From the NCBI GenBank assembly GCA_024233285.1, contig JACKPU010000001.1, positions 62,001 through 126,000 on the forward strand: a stretch of 64,000 nt of DNA. Direction: 5' to 3'. Source of the DNA: Opitutaceae bacterium (GTDB lineage: Bacteria; Verrucomicrobiota; Verrucomicrobiia; Opitutales; Opitutaceae). The position numbers were made by a program, and so were the translations under genes. The notes under the pieces were generated by a model. It was not told where the DNA came from, ran no database searches, and worked only from the letters and a program-made list of their open reading frames with translations. Each line of letters starts with the position of its first letter. Positions within the stretch are counted from its first letter, which is position 1. Positions 15,915 through 24,965 of this stretch are shown here, one piece after another.

Positions 15915-18464
15915 TTGTATCAGCAAAGCAGGGCAGACTTGATCCGGGCTGTCTTGAATTGCGAGCCGACTCCTAACCCCGATACTGAATCGACCCCGCG
16001 TCATCGTCACACGTTGGGCTTGGCGATCATGCTGCTGGTCATGGCGACGGCGGCGACGATCTGGCTGCGCAATCGCGACATCCTGAGCGACACCTATGAT
16101 TACTCCTCGCTGATCACGGCCGCGGGCAAGGTCGAGGCGGGACTCAAGCCCTACGTTGACTTTCGCTCCACCATGCAAAGCGCGGGCTATCTGCTCTCGC
16201 GCGGAGTCGAACTCATTGCGGGCCGCAATTACCTCGGGCTCACGTGGGGCGGACTCGCCTTGTCATTGGGCGGAGCGATCGCACTCGCTACGTTGCTATG
16301 GCGGCGCTGCGGTCCGGTGCAGGCCGCGACGCTGACAGGCGCCGTGACGCTCGCCGGCTTCGCCCCGCACGTGATCATTTTCTACAACCCACTCGGCATC
16401 CTTTGCCTGGCCATAGTGGTCTTCGGCCTGGCGCATAATTTCCCGTCCACCGCCTGGCGCGGGTGGTCAATGGGGTTGGTGGCAGCAGCGCTGTTTGTCG
16501 CCGGCACAAACAAGATCAATTTTCAGGCACTGACGGTCGGCCTGGCCGGTCTGTCAGTGTTGCGGGCGGCAGTCGCCGGGAAGTGGTCGGGACGTGCAAT
16601 TCTCGGCTGGTGGAGCGGAATCCTCATTTGCGGGGTGGCGGCACCGCTGGGATTTGAACTCGCCTGGACCGGAGCCACGCCGCGGGAATGGTGGTTCAAT
16701 GTGGTTGAGCTCGCCGAGGCGCGCGTGGGGTTCGTCTCGCTGGTGCTGGACCCGCAATCCTACTTGGCGCCCACCTACACGCTGCATCACCATGTCTTGT
16801 TCAAGCCCCTGCACACGGTGGGGCTCGGTGTGTTGCTTGTAACCGCAATCATCGCTTGGCGGCACATCGGACGACAAATCGAGCGCCCCAGCCGGGCGCT
16901 CGCGCGCAAGGCTGTGCTCGGGCTGTGCACCGTTGCCGCCGGGATCGGCGGCGTGTTGCTGACCATCACGAACATCGAGATCATCACGGTAACCAGTCTG
17001 GGCGTGTTCATCGGCGCCATCGGCGTGGCCATTGGCTTCGACATCATTGACCGCAAAGCCGTTCGCGTACTGCTCACCGGCGCGGCGCTGCTTTGGATGA
17101 TTGTCGGCGGTTACGCCGCGTGGGCGGGCGGGCGCGTGCTCTATGGCCGGGCCTCCACCGATCGGGGCACTTTTGTGCGGCTGGTTAACCCGCCCCCGTC
17201 GTTGGCCTACATGCAAGGCGTGAGACTCGATGCCGACTTGCATGAATCGCTTCTTCTCACCGCCCGCGAACTCGAGCAGCTCCGCACTGAACGGGGAAAT
17301 CTCTCCCGCGTGCTGTTCGGCCCCACCTTGGAATGGCTCGAGCGCGCCTACCCGGAGGCCATCATGCGCGGCATGCCGGTGTGGTATGACCTCGGCACCT
17401 CGCTGCGCAAATCCGACGGACCGTGGTTGCGCGCACATTTTGCCGAGAAGGACATTGATCGCGTCCTGTTGCACCCCAGCTGGGAAAGCTGGCCGGAGGA
17501 TTTTCTTGCCTGGTTGCAGACGGAATTCCGCACTGTGCCACTGGGAAAGGTCGTCAAACTCTACGAACGCCGGGACACGGTTCCGCAAAAAATCGCCCCG
17601 ACAACTTTCTCGGCGCAAAACCCCCTCGCCTTGCTCGATCGCACCGGCAGTCAGATCCACGTGCGCATGACCCGCGTGCCCGCGGACACCCCCCCGGCAT
17701 TTCAAACCAGCCCGTGGGGCGAGTTTTTCGGACGCAGCGGATCGTGGACATGGATGTGGCCGCAAGCTGTGCGCACCGTCGAGGGCACATTAGTTGCCGC
17801 TGGAAGCACCCCACTCGCGGAGGAAACCGCCTTGGCTTGGCGAGTCATCGCAGATCCCGACGGAGCGAAAACCGTGCTTTGGTCGGGCCAACAAATGCTC
17901 GGGCCAAACAAGAGCGAGGTGCGCGTGCCTTTCCGCATCGAACCCAACGGTCAGCCCGTCAGTTTTGAGATCGAGGCACCGGACGGGATCACCGCCGGCT
18001 GGCGCGACCTGCGCATCCTGCACGTCGGCGACAATCCAGCTGAACCGGCTCCGCCCGGCTTGATCCTCACCACGCCGGCGGAGGAGCTGAATCTCCCGAA
18101 CGGAAATACGGTTTGGTGGCGGCGACCGGAATCATCATCACCGGGCACGGATAATGGCGCATGGCAGAGCACCCCCTTTGAAACATGGATGCCCGACGCA
18201 GGTCTGTCCGGGCCGTGGCGGGCGACCTTGGAAATCGAACCCGCAACCGAGGCTGGCGGCACCACTCCCATCATCATGCTGCTGTGGTGCAAATCCGGAC
18301 GCTTGGAAATCATGAACCAGTTCGCTCCGCCCGTTACCGAAGGCGAATTCACCGTGCAAGGCGGCCTGCCTGAACGCGGCGGCATGATTGGCATCATCGT
18401 GCGCCCGATCGAACCGGGCAAACCGCTCAACGCGAAGCTGCGCATCGTCAACTGGCCGGAGTGA
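15915..18464 (+). CDS. Large polytopic membrane protein, GT39/ArnT-like glycosyltransferase
   Basis: About 850 residues. The first ~500 contain roughly ten hydrophobic helices, and the first periplasmic loop reads TYDYSSLITAAGKVEAGLKP then YVDFRS, resembling the loop of ArnT/PMT-type (GT-C) lipid-sugar transferases. The C-terminal ~330 residues are soluble and beta-rich, without a domain I recognise. The start is uncertain: TTG 15915 gives the longest frame, TTG 15954 and ATG codons near 16029 are alternatives. Its stop overlaps a GTG (GTGA, 18461-18464) that could start the Nudix gene. Likely function is transfer of a sugar from a polyprenyl carrier to an envelope glycan; the acceptor is unknown. 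Confidence 0.7.
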   Translation: MYQQSRADLIRAVLNCEPTPNPDTESTPRHRHTLGLAIMLLVMATAATIWLRNRDILSDTYDYSSLITAAGKVEAGLKPYVDFRSTMQSAGYLLSRGVELIAGRNYLGLTWGGLALSLGGAIALATLLWRRCGPVQAATLTGAVTLAGFAPHVIIFYNPLGILCLAIVVFGLAHNFPSTAWRGWSMGLVAAALFVAGTNKINFQALTVGLAGLSVLRAAVAGKWSGRAILGWWSGILICGVAAPLGFELAWTGATPREWWFNVVELAEARVGFVSLVLDPQSYLAPTYTLHHHVLFKPLHTVGLGVLLVTAIIAWRHIGRQIERPSRALARKAVLGLCTVAAGIGGVLLTITNIEIITVTSLGVFIGAIGVAIGFDIIDRKAVRVLLTGAALLWMIVGGYAAWAGGRVLYGRASTDRGTFVRLVNPPPSLAYMQGVRLDADLHESLLLTARELEQLRTERGNLSRVLFGPTLEWLERAYPEAIMRGMPVWYDLGTSLRKSDGPWLRAHFAEKDIDRVLLHPSWESWPEDFLAWLQTEFRTVPLGKVVKLYERRDTVPQKIAPTTFSAQNPLALLDRTGSQIHVRMTRVPADTPPAFQTSPWGEFFGRSGSWTWMWPQAVRTVEGTLVAAGSTPLAEETALAWRVIADPDGAKTVLWSGQQMLGPNKSEVRVPFRIEPNGQPVSFEIEAPDGITAGWRDLRILHVGDNPAEPAPPGLILTTPAEELNLPNGNTVWWRRPESSSPGTDNGAWQSTPFETWMPDAGLSGPWRATLEIEPATEAGGTTPIIMLLWCKSGRLEIMNQFAPPVTEGEFTVQGGLPERGGMIGIIVRPIEPGKPLNAKLRIVNWPE

Positions 18465-18484
18465 CACGACCGGGTATACACATC

Positions 18485-18895
18485 ATGAAACGCGTCTCAT
18501 GTGCCGCAGTTATCGTGCGCAATCCACAGGGCAAAGTCCTGCTTCTTTTGCGCGATAATCGGGCAGATATCCCTTGTCCCAATCAGTGGACCTTGCCTGG
18601 CGGCATTGTCGAAACAGGCGAAACGCCATTGGAAGCTGCTTGCCGCGAGGTTGAGGAAGAAACCGGCCTGCAAGTGACGCCGGTTTCCATCAGTCAATGG
18701 GATAGCGTGATGAACAAGGACAAGATAGTCGTGGAGCAACATCTGTTCTACGCAGCCACAACCGCAGATGAGCGAGATCTGATTTTAGGTGAAGGCCAAA
18801 AACTGGAGTTCTTTAGCGCAGTCGAGTGGAGAGACCTCAATATCGCATTTGGTTTCAAGGCCGTGCTGGAGCAGCATGCCGTTGGCTCTTCGTAA
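18485..18895 (+). CDS. NUDIX hydrolase
   Basis: A 136-residue Nudix domain protein. The full Nudix box GX5EX7REUXEEXGU is present (GIVETGE, then TPLEAAC, then REVEEETGL). The protein starts directly with the first beta strand (KRVSCAAVIV). ATG 18485 is preferred for that reason; an in-frame GTG at 18461 that overlaps the upstream stop codon would add eight residues. Codon use looks less GC-rich than in the neighbours, a possible sign of later acquisition. The substrate (nucleotide diphosphate derivative, ADP-sugar or oxidised nucleotide) cannot be assigned. Confidence 0.88.
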   Translation: MKRVSCAAVIVRNPQGKVLLLLRDNRADIPCPNQWTLPGGIVETGETPLEAACREVEEETGLQVTPVSISQWDSVMNKDKIVVEQHLFYAATTADERDLILGEGQKLEFFSAVEWRDLNIAFGFKAVLEQHAVGSS

Positions 18896-18975
18896 CCACC
18901 AATCCCTTGCAATGGTTTGAAGCCACTCTCGTCAAACCCGCGCGAGTTCTCGTCCCACCATTTGGCATGGCCGTG

Positions 18976-19008
18976 CCATCCGAAGCTCGCTCTGCGAGCG
19001 AAGGATGG
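18976..19008 (-). repeat. Hairpin element fused to the tRNA-Leu 3' end
   Basis: Nested inverted repeat on the plus strand: CCATCC-GAA-GCTCGC-TCT-GCGAGC-GAA-GGATGG. It gives a 12-bp stem with a symmetric GAA/GAA internal loop and a three-base loop. On the minus strand its first three bases are the encoded CCA tail of the tRNA-Leu, so tRNA and hairpin share the CCA. It has no U-tract and so does not look like a normal terminator. Confidence 0.7.
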
Positions 19009-19090
19009 TGCCCAAGGCGGGACTCGAACCCGCACACCGTGAGGCACAGGCTTCTGAGACCTGCGTGTCTACCAATTCCACCACCTGGGC
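19006..19090 (-). tRNA. tRNA-Leu (anticodon CAG)
   Basis: Read on the minus strand: acceptor GCCCAGG pairs with CTTGGGC (one G-U), discriminator A at 19009, encoded CCA at 19006-19008. The D-arm has the type II sequence TGGTGGAATTGGTAGACAC. The anticodon stem CAGGT/GCCTG encloses loop CTCAGAA, so the anticodon is CAG. A long variable arm follows, as expected for leucine tRNA, and the T-arm is GCGGG-TTCGAGT-CCCGC. It lies between the Nudix gene and eda. Confidence 0.97.
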
Positions 19091-19181
19091 GCGTTGGAAG
19101 GGGCAAAACATACGGCCCCGGCACCCGGCGCAAGAAAATAGATTTCCATCCCGCCTTTCACCGACCAAACTGCGCCTTCCC

Positions 19182-19820
19182 ATGAAAAAAGACGCCGTGC
19201 TCTCCAAAATCCGCGCCGAAAAAGTCGTCGCCCTCATCCGGGCTGACAACTCTGACGGTCTGCTCGACTGCGCCAAGGCCCTCGCCGACGGTGGGTTGAC
19301 CAGCATCGAACTGACGATGACGACGCCCGGCGCGATCCGCATGCTGGAGAAAGCCTCGGCGGAACTGCCCGATTTCCTGTTTGGTCTCGGCACGGTGCTC
19401 GACGCCGAAACCGCCCGGGCGGGCATCCTCGCCGGGGCGAAATTCATCGTCACACCGGCCCTGCGGCCCGACGTCATCACCCTTTGCCGCCGCTATAGCG
19501 TGCCGATTTTCTGCGGCGCGTTTACCCCGACCGAAATCGTCAACGCGTGGGAAGCCGGCGCCGATGCGGCCAAGGTTTTCCCAGCCGAGTTCTTCGGCCC
19601 GGCTTACATCAAATCGATCAAGGGCCCGCTGCCGCACATCGAACTCGTGCCGACCGGCGGCGTGAACGCGGACAACGTGAGCGAGTTTCTCAAAGCCGGG
19701 GCCATGGCCACCGCCGCCGGCAGCTCGCTGGTTGAAGCCAAGGCGCTTAAGGAAAAGAACTGGGCCGCCATCACTGCCAAGGCCAAGGCCTTCGTTGCAG
19801 CCGTGGCCGCCGGCAAATAA
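19182..19820 (+). CDS. eda: KDPG/KHG aldolase (2-dehydro-3-deoxy-phosphogluconate aldolase)
   Basis: A 212-residue class I aldolase that splits KDPG into pyruvate and glyceraldehyde-3-phosphate, last step of the Entner-Doudoroff and hexuronate routes. The Schiff-base lysine is in ADAAKVFPAEFFGP, the catalytic Glu in SIELTMTTPGA, and the phosphate-binding region is LVPTGGVNADN. The ATG at 19182 starts the family fold; the upstream extension reads through the tRNA and is not coding. A strong intrinsic terminator follows at 19847. The hexuronate operon lies 10-15 kb downstream, so the two are probably used together, though not co-transcribed. Confidence 0.95.
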   Translation: MKKDAVLSKIRAEKVVALIRADNSDGLLDCAKALADGGLTSIELTMTTPGAIRMLEKASAELPDFLFGLGTVLDAETARAGILAGAKFIVTPALRPDVITLCRRYSVPIFCGAFTPTEIVNAWEAGADAAKVFPAEFFGPAYIKSIKGPLPHIELVPTGGVNADNVSEFLKAGAMATAAGSSLVEAKALKEKNWAAITAKAKAFVAAVAAGK

Positions 19821-19846
19821 CCCGAATCGGTTGCTTCAATCGAACG

Positions 19847-19872
19847 GGCGGGATCACTGATCCCGCCTTTTT
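19847..19872 (+). terminator. Intrinsic terminator of eda
   Basis: The perfect stem GGCGGGAT/ATCCCGCC (19847-19854 with 19860-19867) with loop CACTG is followed by five T and a C. It lies 27 nt after the eda stop and also covers the end of the convergent gene. Confidence 0.93.
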
Positions 19873-20621
19873 CATTCCACCGACTGAAACTTTGCGATGT
19901 CGGGAATTTCCTTCACGCGACGCCCGCCGGCTCGTCGTTCCATGTAAGGGTCTTCCGCCCGGGTCATCTCAACCTCGCCCTCCTCAGCCTCATCTTCGTC
20001 GTCTTCGCCTTCGACGATCCATTCCTGCTCCTCGTCAAAATACTGACTGATGCGTCGGGCTGTCGGATCGAGCACGACCAGCGGATTTTTCACCCGGTCC
20101 TTTTTCACCATCTCGAACAGGCAGGGAAAAAATTGGTCGGCGTAGCGTTTTTGAAAATCCGAGAGCCATTTGTTCGCCACGTCTTCGCGGCGGTTGAGCA
20201 GGACAACATCACTGAAATGCACGCAGGCATCAAACCACGGCAGCAGCGCGGGATTGGCCTCCGCCAGTTTGCAATCCACCACACAGAACACGCGGCCGAG
20301 TTCCGCACCATTCGCCGCCAGCCACGGTTTCATGGCCTCGATCTGATCGACCGGATTGCGGCGGGCCTCGCTGATGAAAAATACATGGGTGGCGCCTTCC
20401 GGCAGCGTCGCCTGAATCGTGTTGTCTTCCGTCCACGACCAGCGCGCCACGTTCGGCAGTTTCACCTCGGCGGTATCGGACGACTCGGTCCCGGACAACA
20501 GAACCGCAGCGCGATCGCCCTCCGCCAAACCCGTCGCGATCAGTTCGTGCACGATCGCACGACGGCCCGAGCCGGTCGTGCCCAGCACGAGATAAACGAG
20601 CGGTTTTTCAGTTTCAGGCAC
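19872..20621 (-). CDS. P-loop NTPase-like protein with degenerate Walker A and acidic tail
   Basis: A 249-residue protein whose N-terminus resembles the CobW/GTPase P-loop fold: VYLVLGTTGSGRRAIV is in Walker A position but has Arg-Arg where GK(S/T) is expected. Later segments (THVFFISEARRNP, RVFCVVDCKLAE, SDVVLLNRREDV) match CobW-like strands, with the last in NKxD position but altered. Residues about 205-230 form a strongly acidic stretch of Glu and Asp, followed by a basic tail. The start is taken as GTG 20621, 7 nt after the aroC stop; an upstream ATG would overlap aroC by 59 nt. Nucleotide binding is doubtful, function unknown. Probably co-transcribed with aroC. Confidence 0.7.
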   Translation of the reverse strand: MPETEKPLVYLVLGTTGSGRRAIVHELIATGLAEGDRAAVLLSGTESSDTAEVKLPNVARWSWTEDNTIQATLPEGATHVFFISEARRNPVDQIEAMKPWLAANGAELGRVFCVVDCKLAEANPALLPWFDACVHFSDVVLLNRREDVANKWLSDFQKRYADQFFPCLFEMVKKDRVKNPLVVLDPTARRISQYFDEEQEWIVEGEDDEDEAEEGEVEMTRAEDPYMERRAGGRRVKEIPDIAKFQSVE

Positions 20622-20628
20622 GCGACGG

Positions 20629-21720
20629 TTAGAACTTGAAAATGCGGTTTTGGGCCGAATGCCGCATCCAGTGATCAAGCAGCACAAGGGCGGTCATCGC
20701 CTCGACAATCGGCACTGCGCGGGGCACCACGCAGGGATCGTGACGACCGCGGGCGGCCAGTTCGGTGTCCTCACCTTTGACGTTCACGGTCTTTTGCGAC
20801 TGCAGGATCGTGGCGGTCGGCTTGAAAGCCGTGCGGAAAACCAAGTCCTCGCCGTTGCTGATGCCACCTTGCACGCCGCCGGACCGATTGCTGGTCGTGC
20901 GCACCTTGCCCTCGCGCATCTCGAACGGATCGTTGTGCTCGGAACCCTTCAGCATGGCACCGGCAAAACCGCTGCCCACCTCGAAGCCTTTCGTCGCGGG
21001 CAGCGACAACATCGCCTTGGCCAAGTCCGCCTCCAAGCGATCAAAAACCGGTTCGCCCAGACCCACGGGGAGTCCGCGCACCCGGCATTCAATGACACCG
21101 CCCACGGAATCGCCGTGGCTGCGCACTTCCTTGATTCGCGCGATCATCTTCTCCGCTGTTTCCGGATCAGGACAACGCACCGGACTCGCCTCGACTTCCG
21201 CCAGCGTAGGCAGCTTGGCCAACGGTGGCATCGCGATGTCGTGCACCTGGGTCAGGAATGCCCGGATTTCCACAGGACCGGCGATGGTGAGGATCTTTTT
21301 CGCGATCGCACCGGCGGCAACCCGACCGATCGTTTCGCGGGCGGAGCTGCGGCCCCCGCCGCGCGGATCACGCAGTCCGAATTTGGCCTGATAAGTGTAA
21401 TCGGCGTGCGACGGACGGAATTTCTCCATCATTTCGTTATACGCCGACGGGCGCTGATCGGTGTTGCGGACCAGCATCGAAATCGGCGTGCCGGTGGTGC
21501 GCCCTTCGTAGAGGCCGGACAAAATTTCTACTGTGTCAGATTCTTTGCGCGGCGTGACGATGTCGCTTTGGCCCGGGCGGCGCCGGTCCAGCTCGGCTTG
21601 GATTTCCCCGGCGGTCAGAGGCAGATTCGGCGGGCAACCATCCACGACCACGCCGATGGCCGCTCCGTGGCTTTCGCCCCAGGTGGTGATCCGGAAAAGA
21701 CTTCCAAAACTATTCGGCAT
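20629..21720 (-). CDS. aroC: Chorismate synthase
   Basis: A 363-residue enzyme making chorismate from EPSP with reduced FMN, final step of the shikimate pathway. Family signatures are plain: N-terminal [28 protein letters not shown], the [11 protein letters not shown] region, and [10 protein letters not shown]. The ATG at 21720 gives the usual MPNSFG-type N-terminus; nine codons upstream were rejected. No Shine-Dalgarno site: the start codon is directly preceded by a 7-bp hairpin. Downstream on the same strand is the P-loop-like gene. Confidence 0.97.
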   Translation of the reverse strand: MPNSFGSLFRITTWGESHGAAIGVVVDGCPPNLPLTAGEIQAELDRRRPGQSDIVTPRKESDTVEILSGLYEGRTTGTPISMLVRNTDQRPSAYNEMMEKFRPSHADYTYQAKFGLRDPRGGGRSSARETIGRVAAGAIAKKILTIAGPVEIRAFLTQVHDIAMPPLAKLPTLAEVEASPVRCPDPETAEKMIARIKEVRSHGDSVGGVIECRVRGLPVGLGEPVFDRLEADLAKAMLSLPATKGFEVGSGFAGAMLKGSEHNDPFEMREGKVRTTSNRSGGVQGGISNGEDLVFRTAFKPTATILQSQKTVNVKGEDTELAARGRHDPCVVPRAVPIVEAMTALVLLDHWMRHSAQNRIFKF

Positions 21721-21745
21721 GGCAGCGCCAAGGTGGGTCGCTGCC
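21721..21745 (-). other. Hairpin touching the aroC start codon
   Basis: GGCAGCG (21721-21727) and CGCTGCC (21739-21745) form a 7-bp stem with an 11-nt loop whose last base is immediately 5' of the aroC ATG. It occupies the position of a ribosome binding site. Regulatory role is speculative. Confidence 0.4.
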
Positions 21746-21778
21746 AAAGGCGCGGCAAGTGCGAAGTAAACCGGCGGT

Positions 21779-23242
21779 TCAAGGGTCGAGGATCAGCGAC
21801 TCGTTCCGGTAAACATACCAGTCCCAGCCCGACAGCGCGGCGTGCGGATAATGATACTCGCGCACATATTGGTTGCCGCGCGCATCCGCGATCACCGCCG
21901 GCGGCGGGTCCTCGCCCGCGAAGCGATGAAACAACACCCATTGCACGCCCCAAGGCGGAGCTTGCTCGACCGAATAGTAAACAAACTCATGACCTTCACC
22001 CGCCGCCGCGCGGTAATAGTCGATCAGCAGGTGATTGCGAAAATCGTGATCACTGCTGAGCGAAATCTCGCGCACTTGGGCGTGGGATGCGATTTCGCGC
22101 AAGGCCGCGGAATACTGCCCGCGCCCCTCCTGCGCCAAGCGTGCAACCGGAAACGCGTTACCCGCCAGAAAACCCGCCAGCGCAACCAGCACGACTCCAC
22201 GCCCCACCAACCCACAGCGCCAAATCCATGCCAGCCCATGCGCGATCAACGGCAGCGCCATGGCGGCGTTGAGCAGAAAGTAGCGCGGAAACAGCAGAGT
22301 GAACTTGCTCGCCGTCATGGCCAGGGCCGGGGCGACTCCGATGATCAACACATAGAATAGCACCATGCGCCAACCGCCGCCACGCGCGAGCGCAACCAAT
22401 CCCAAGCCGCAGAGCGATAGGAACACCCCCAACGCCAGCAGCCCGGACGCAGCCGGCAAACCCAGCGTATAGGCGGCCGTTTCACCCAGCGTCCGGAGCA
22501 ACGGATTTTCAGGGCCTCCGCCAATCTCCAGTTTGCGCACGAAGCCAAAATAATACGCTGCCGCCAGCACCGCCGGGACGATATGCCAGCCGATGGCGCG
22601 CACCAACCGCCGGTTCCAACCATCGGTCCGACGAACCAAACCGCACGCCGACCACACCATTCCCGCCAGCAATACCTCAGCCATCGCCACGTGCGCCAAC
22701 AAGCCCAACGCGGCAGCGGCGGCGTAGCCAATCGCCCATCGGCCCCACTTTGCATCATCGGCATGTTGCAGCGCCCAGACCGCGAACAACGCACAGGCCA
22801 ACATCGGCGCATAGCCGCGCGCTTCCGACGAATAGTGAATCAACAGATACGCTCCGCCCGTCAGCACCATCGCCAGCGTCGCGGTGAGCTTTGCCGCAGC
22901 GGTTTCACCGGATGACAGGTTGAGGGCTTGGCGCCAAGCAATGGCGCCAGCGAGCCCCACGCTGACGCTGCCGGCCAACCACGACAGCAAGCGGTAACTC
23001 CAGCCCGCGGCCCCGGGTCCGAGCAGATATAACCAGAGGGAGTTAAGTGGATGATTATTGTCGTGCCGCAGCACAGTGAGGATTTCCCACGGCGATTTGA
23101 TCTGCTCCACCATCCGCACGGACCAGATTTCATCCAGCCACAAGTCGCCGAACATTCCGGCCAAGCGGACCAAGGCGAATCCGCCGATCAAGCCAATCGC
23201 AAGGGCGAACCACCGGGAGGAAACGGACGACGAGGAGGACAT
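21779..23242 (-). CDS. GT39/ArnT-like membrane glycosyltransferase
   Basis: A 487-residue polytopic protein with about ten to eleven hydrophobic helices. The first periplasmic loop has [14 protein letters not shown] followed by [13 protein letters not shown], the DE motif and NHP sequence typical of GT-C fold transferases (PMT, ArnT, GT39/GT83 type) that use polyprenyl-phosphate sugars. The C-terminal part is a short soluble domain ending [14 protein letters not shown]. The ATG at 23242 is preferred to a TTG two codons upstream. Likely an envelope glycan or protein mannosylation-type enzyme; donor and acceptor unknown. Confidence 0.8.
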   Translation of the reverse strand: MSSSSSVSSRWFALAIGLIGGFALVRLAGMFGDLWLDEIWSVRMVEQIKSPWEILTVLRHDNNHPLNSLWLYLLGPGAAGWSYRLLSWLAGSVSVGLAGAIAWRQALNLSSGETAAAKLTATLAMVLTGGAYLLIHYSSEARGYAPMLACALFAVWALQHADDAKWGRWAIGYAAAAALGLLAHVAMAEVLLAGMVWSACGLVRRTDGWNRRLVRAIGWHIVPAVLAAAYYFGFVRKLEIGGGPENPLLRTLGETAAYTLGLPAASGLLALGVFLSLCGLGLVALARGGGWRMVLFYVLIIGVAPALAMTASKFTLLFPRYFLLNAAMALPLIAHGLAWIWRCGLVGRGVVLVALAGFLAGNAFPVARLAQEGRGQYSAALREIASHAQVREISLSSDHDFRNHLLIDYYRAAAGEGHEFVYYSVEQAPPWGVQWVLFHRFAGEDPPPAVIADARGNQYVREYHYPHAALSGWDWYVYRNESLILDP

Positions 23243-23266
23243 GCGCAACGGGACAACAGCCAGTAT

Positions 23267-24250
23267 TCACGAATACATCGTCGCGAGCTTTTTGATGGTT
23301 TCCTGCATCTTGGTCCGCAACTCCGGGGGAGAGATTACCTCGGCCTGCGCGCCCCAACCGAGGATCCATTGTTCCACTTCCTCCAGCGCACCCAAACGCA
23401 GCGTGAGTTCCAAACCGCTGTCGTCGAGCTCACGCATTTCCTGCGATTCGTGCCATTCGCGTTCGCGCACACGCCCGGCCGCCACGGCATTGAAGCGGAT
23501 GACGACGCGCCAATCCCCCGCTCCGCCCAGCACACCGAGTGCGCTGGCGAAAAACTTTGCGGGGGAGAACTCCGCCGGGCGTTCGAATTTCGTCTTCGCC
23601 ACCACCACCTCGGCGATGCGCGGCAACGCAAACGTGCGCAGCGCCTCGCGTTCGATGTCGAAGCCGATCAGATACCAGAGGTTCTCACGGTTGGCCAAAT
23701 GGTAGGGCCGCACACGGCGCGGCGCGCCCTGTTTGGCGCCGGGCTTCTTGTAGGCGAAACTCACCTCCTGTTGATGGAGCACCGCCGCGCTCAGGTGGTT
23801 GAAAACCTTGAGGTCGGTTTTACCCAGACCAATGTTTTTGAATGACACCGCGGTCATTTCGTCGGCCGGCGAAAAGGAAATGCGATCCCGCAGGCTGCTG
23901 GAGAGCTTGCCGAACGCGATGGAGAGCTGCCGGTGAAATGGCGTGCCGCGGTATTGTTCGAGCGCACGTTGAGCCACGAGCAGCGCCAGCAATTCGCCTT
24001 CGGTTACATTGACGGTGGGAAACGCATCAACCGGCGCGGTGTATTGGTAAGCGTTGATGCGGGGATCGAACTCGATCGGCAGGTCGAGCTGGTCGCGCAT
24101 GAACGCGATGTCGCGCACGATGGTCTTGCGCGATACCTCCAGCGTGCCAGCCAGCTTGGAGCAGTTGACCAGACGGCCGCTGCGCAAGGCCTCGTGGATT
24201 TGCAACATGCGGGCCAACGGTGGGCGGGAAAGTTGGTCTCGGGCGGGCAT
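23267..24250 (-). CDS. WYL-domain transcriptional regulator
   Basis: A 327-residue regulator. Residues 1-70 form a DeoR-like helix-turn-helix (LARMLQIHEALRSGR, LEVSRKTIVRDIAFM). The WYL domain follows, with the motif itself in NLWYLIGFD, and a C-terminal WCX extension with HESQEMRELD. WYL domains sense ligands, in some cases nucleic acids or nucleotides. The ATG 24250 is used rather than an in-frame start six codons upstream inside the AT-rich operator region. A perfect inverted repeat at 24256-24273 lies directly upstream and may be its own operator. Divergent from an unknown gene. Confidence 0.88.
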   Translation of the reverse strand: MPARDQLSRPPLARMLQIHEALRSGRLVNCSKLAGTLEVSRKTIVRDIAFMRDQLDLPIEFDPRINAYQYTAPVDAFPTVNVTEGELLALLVAQRALEQYRGTPFHRQLSIAFGKLSSSLRDRISFSPADEMTAVSFKNIGLGKTDLKVFNHLSAAVLHQQEVSFAYKKPGAKQGAPRRVRPYHLANRENLWYLIGFDIEREALRTFALPRIAEVVVAKTKFERPAEFSPAKFFASALGVLGGAGDWRVVIRFNAVAAGRVREREWHESQEMRELDDSGLELTLRLGALEEVEQWILGWGAQAEVISPPELRTKMQETIKKLATMYS

Positions 24251-24255
24251 GGTCA

Positions 24256-24273
24256 AAAAAATGCACATTTTTT
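24256..24273. promoter_or_regulatory. Inverted repeat, candidate WYL operator
   Basis: AAAAAATG-CA-CATTTTTT is a perfect 8-bp inverted repeat in the divergent promoter between the WYL regulator and the next gene. It stands out as AT-rich in this GC-rich region. Autoregulation is inferred from position. Confidence 0.5.
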
Positions 24274-24342
24274 AGGCTGGGCCAAGCAATGTCCCACCCT
24301 GCCGCGTAAGCTGGTGTCATGATCCTCAACACCCTTCGCCCC

Positions 24343-24951
24343 ATGAAAACCAACCTGCCCGTCGCCCTGACTTGGTCCCACTACGGAGAACTGCATCGTG
24401 TCACCCCGTGGCCGGAAGTGCATTTCGAACGCCTGTATGGCGACGAATGGATCCCCATCAACCCCGACTGCCGTCTGCTCGAAGCCGCCTCGCTCGGCTG
24501 CCGCAGCAGCGACTGGCGGCCGTTTTTGGAGTTCGTGCCGGATGAGATCCGCACCTTTCTCGCCGGCTTTGCCTTCAATCGGATGGAGGCGCTGCTCGTC
24601 ACCGCCCGCTGCCCCGACCTGCTGGACGATCTCAAACGCACCCCGGCTCTGACCGGATTTCTGGCCGAACACATGAGCCTGCGCGGCGGTCATCGTGCGG
24701 CGTGGGACGAAATCAACGCCGTGCATGAGCGCGGTGGCGTGTTCGCCCTGCTCGAATGGCTGGGCCTGCCGGCTTCGCAGCAAACCCTGCGCATTCTCGG
24801 CAACTTGGAATCGCCCGACCTGCCAAAGAAATTCCTGGAGCCGCTGCGCAGCCAGCTCTGGGAGCCGCAGACGATCTTCGCGTTGCAACGCATGACCGCG
24901 ATCACCGACCGCCATCTGGCCGATTGCTGCCGGCACGCCACGGCGGCTTGA
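24343..24951 (+). CDS. Conserved hypothetical protein next to WYL regulator
   Basis: A 202-residue soluble protein (210 if the in-frame ATG at 24319 is used) without a family I can name. It begins MKTNLPVALTWSHYGELHRV and has a conserved-looking PEVHFERLYGDEWIPINPD segment, then alternating helices rich in Leu and Arg with a WDEINAVHERGG stretch. No signal peptide, membrane helix or metal-binding cluster is evident. It shares a divergent promoter with the WYL regulator and so may be its target. Codon use and GC are like the neighbours, consistent with a real gene. Confidence 0.7.
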   Translation: MKTNLPVALTWSHYGELHRVTPWPEVHFERLYGDEWIPINPDCRLLEAASLGCRSSDWRPFLEFVPDEIRTFLAGFAFNRMEALLVTARCPDLLDDLKRTPALTGFLAEHMSLRGGHRAAWDEINAVHERGGVFALLEWLGLPASQQTLRILGNLESPDLPKKFLEPLRSQLWEPQTIFALQRMTAITDRHLADCCRHATAA

Positions 24952-24965
24952 GCAGCCCGGAAATA

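Noticed and set aside
20629..20687. ATG start for the P-loop-like gene overlapping aroC
   Set aside because: It would overlap the last 59 nt of aroC and the extra residues show no similarity; GTG 20621 fits the gap.
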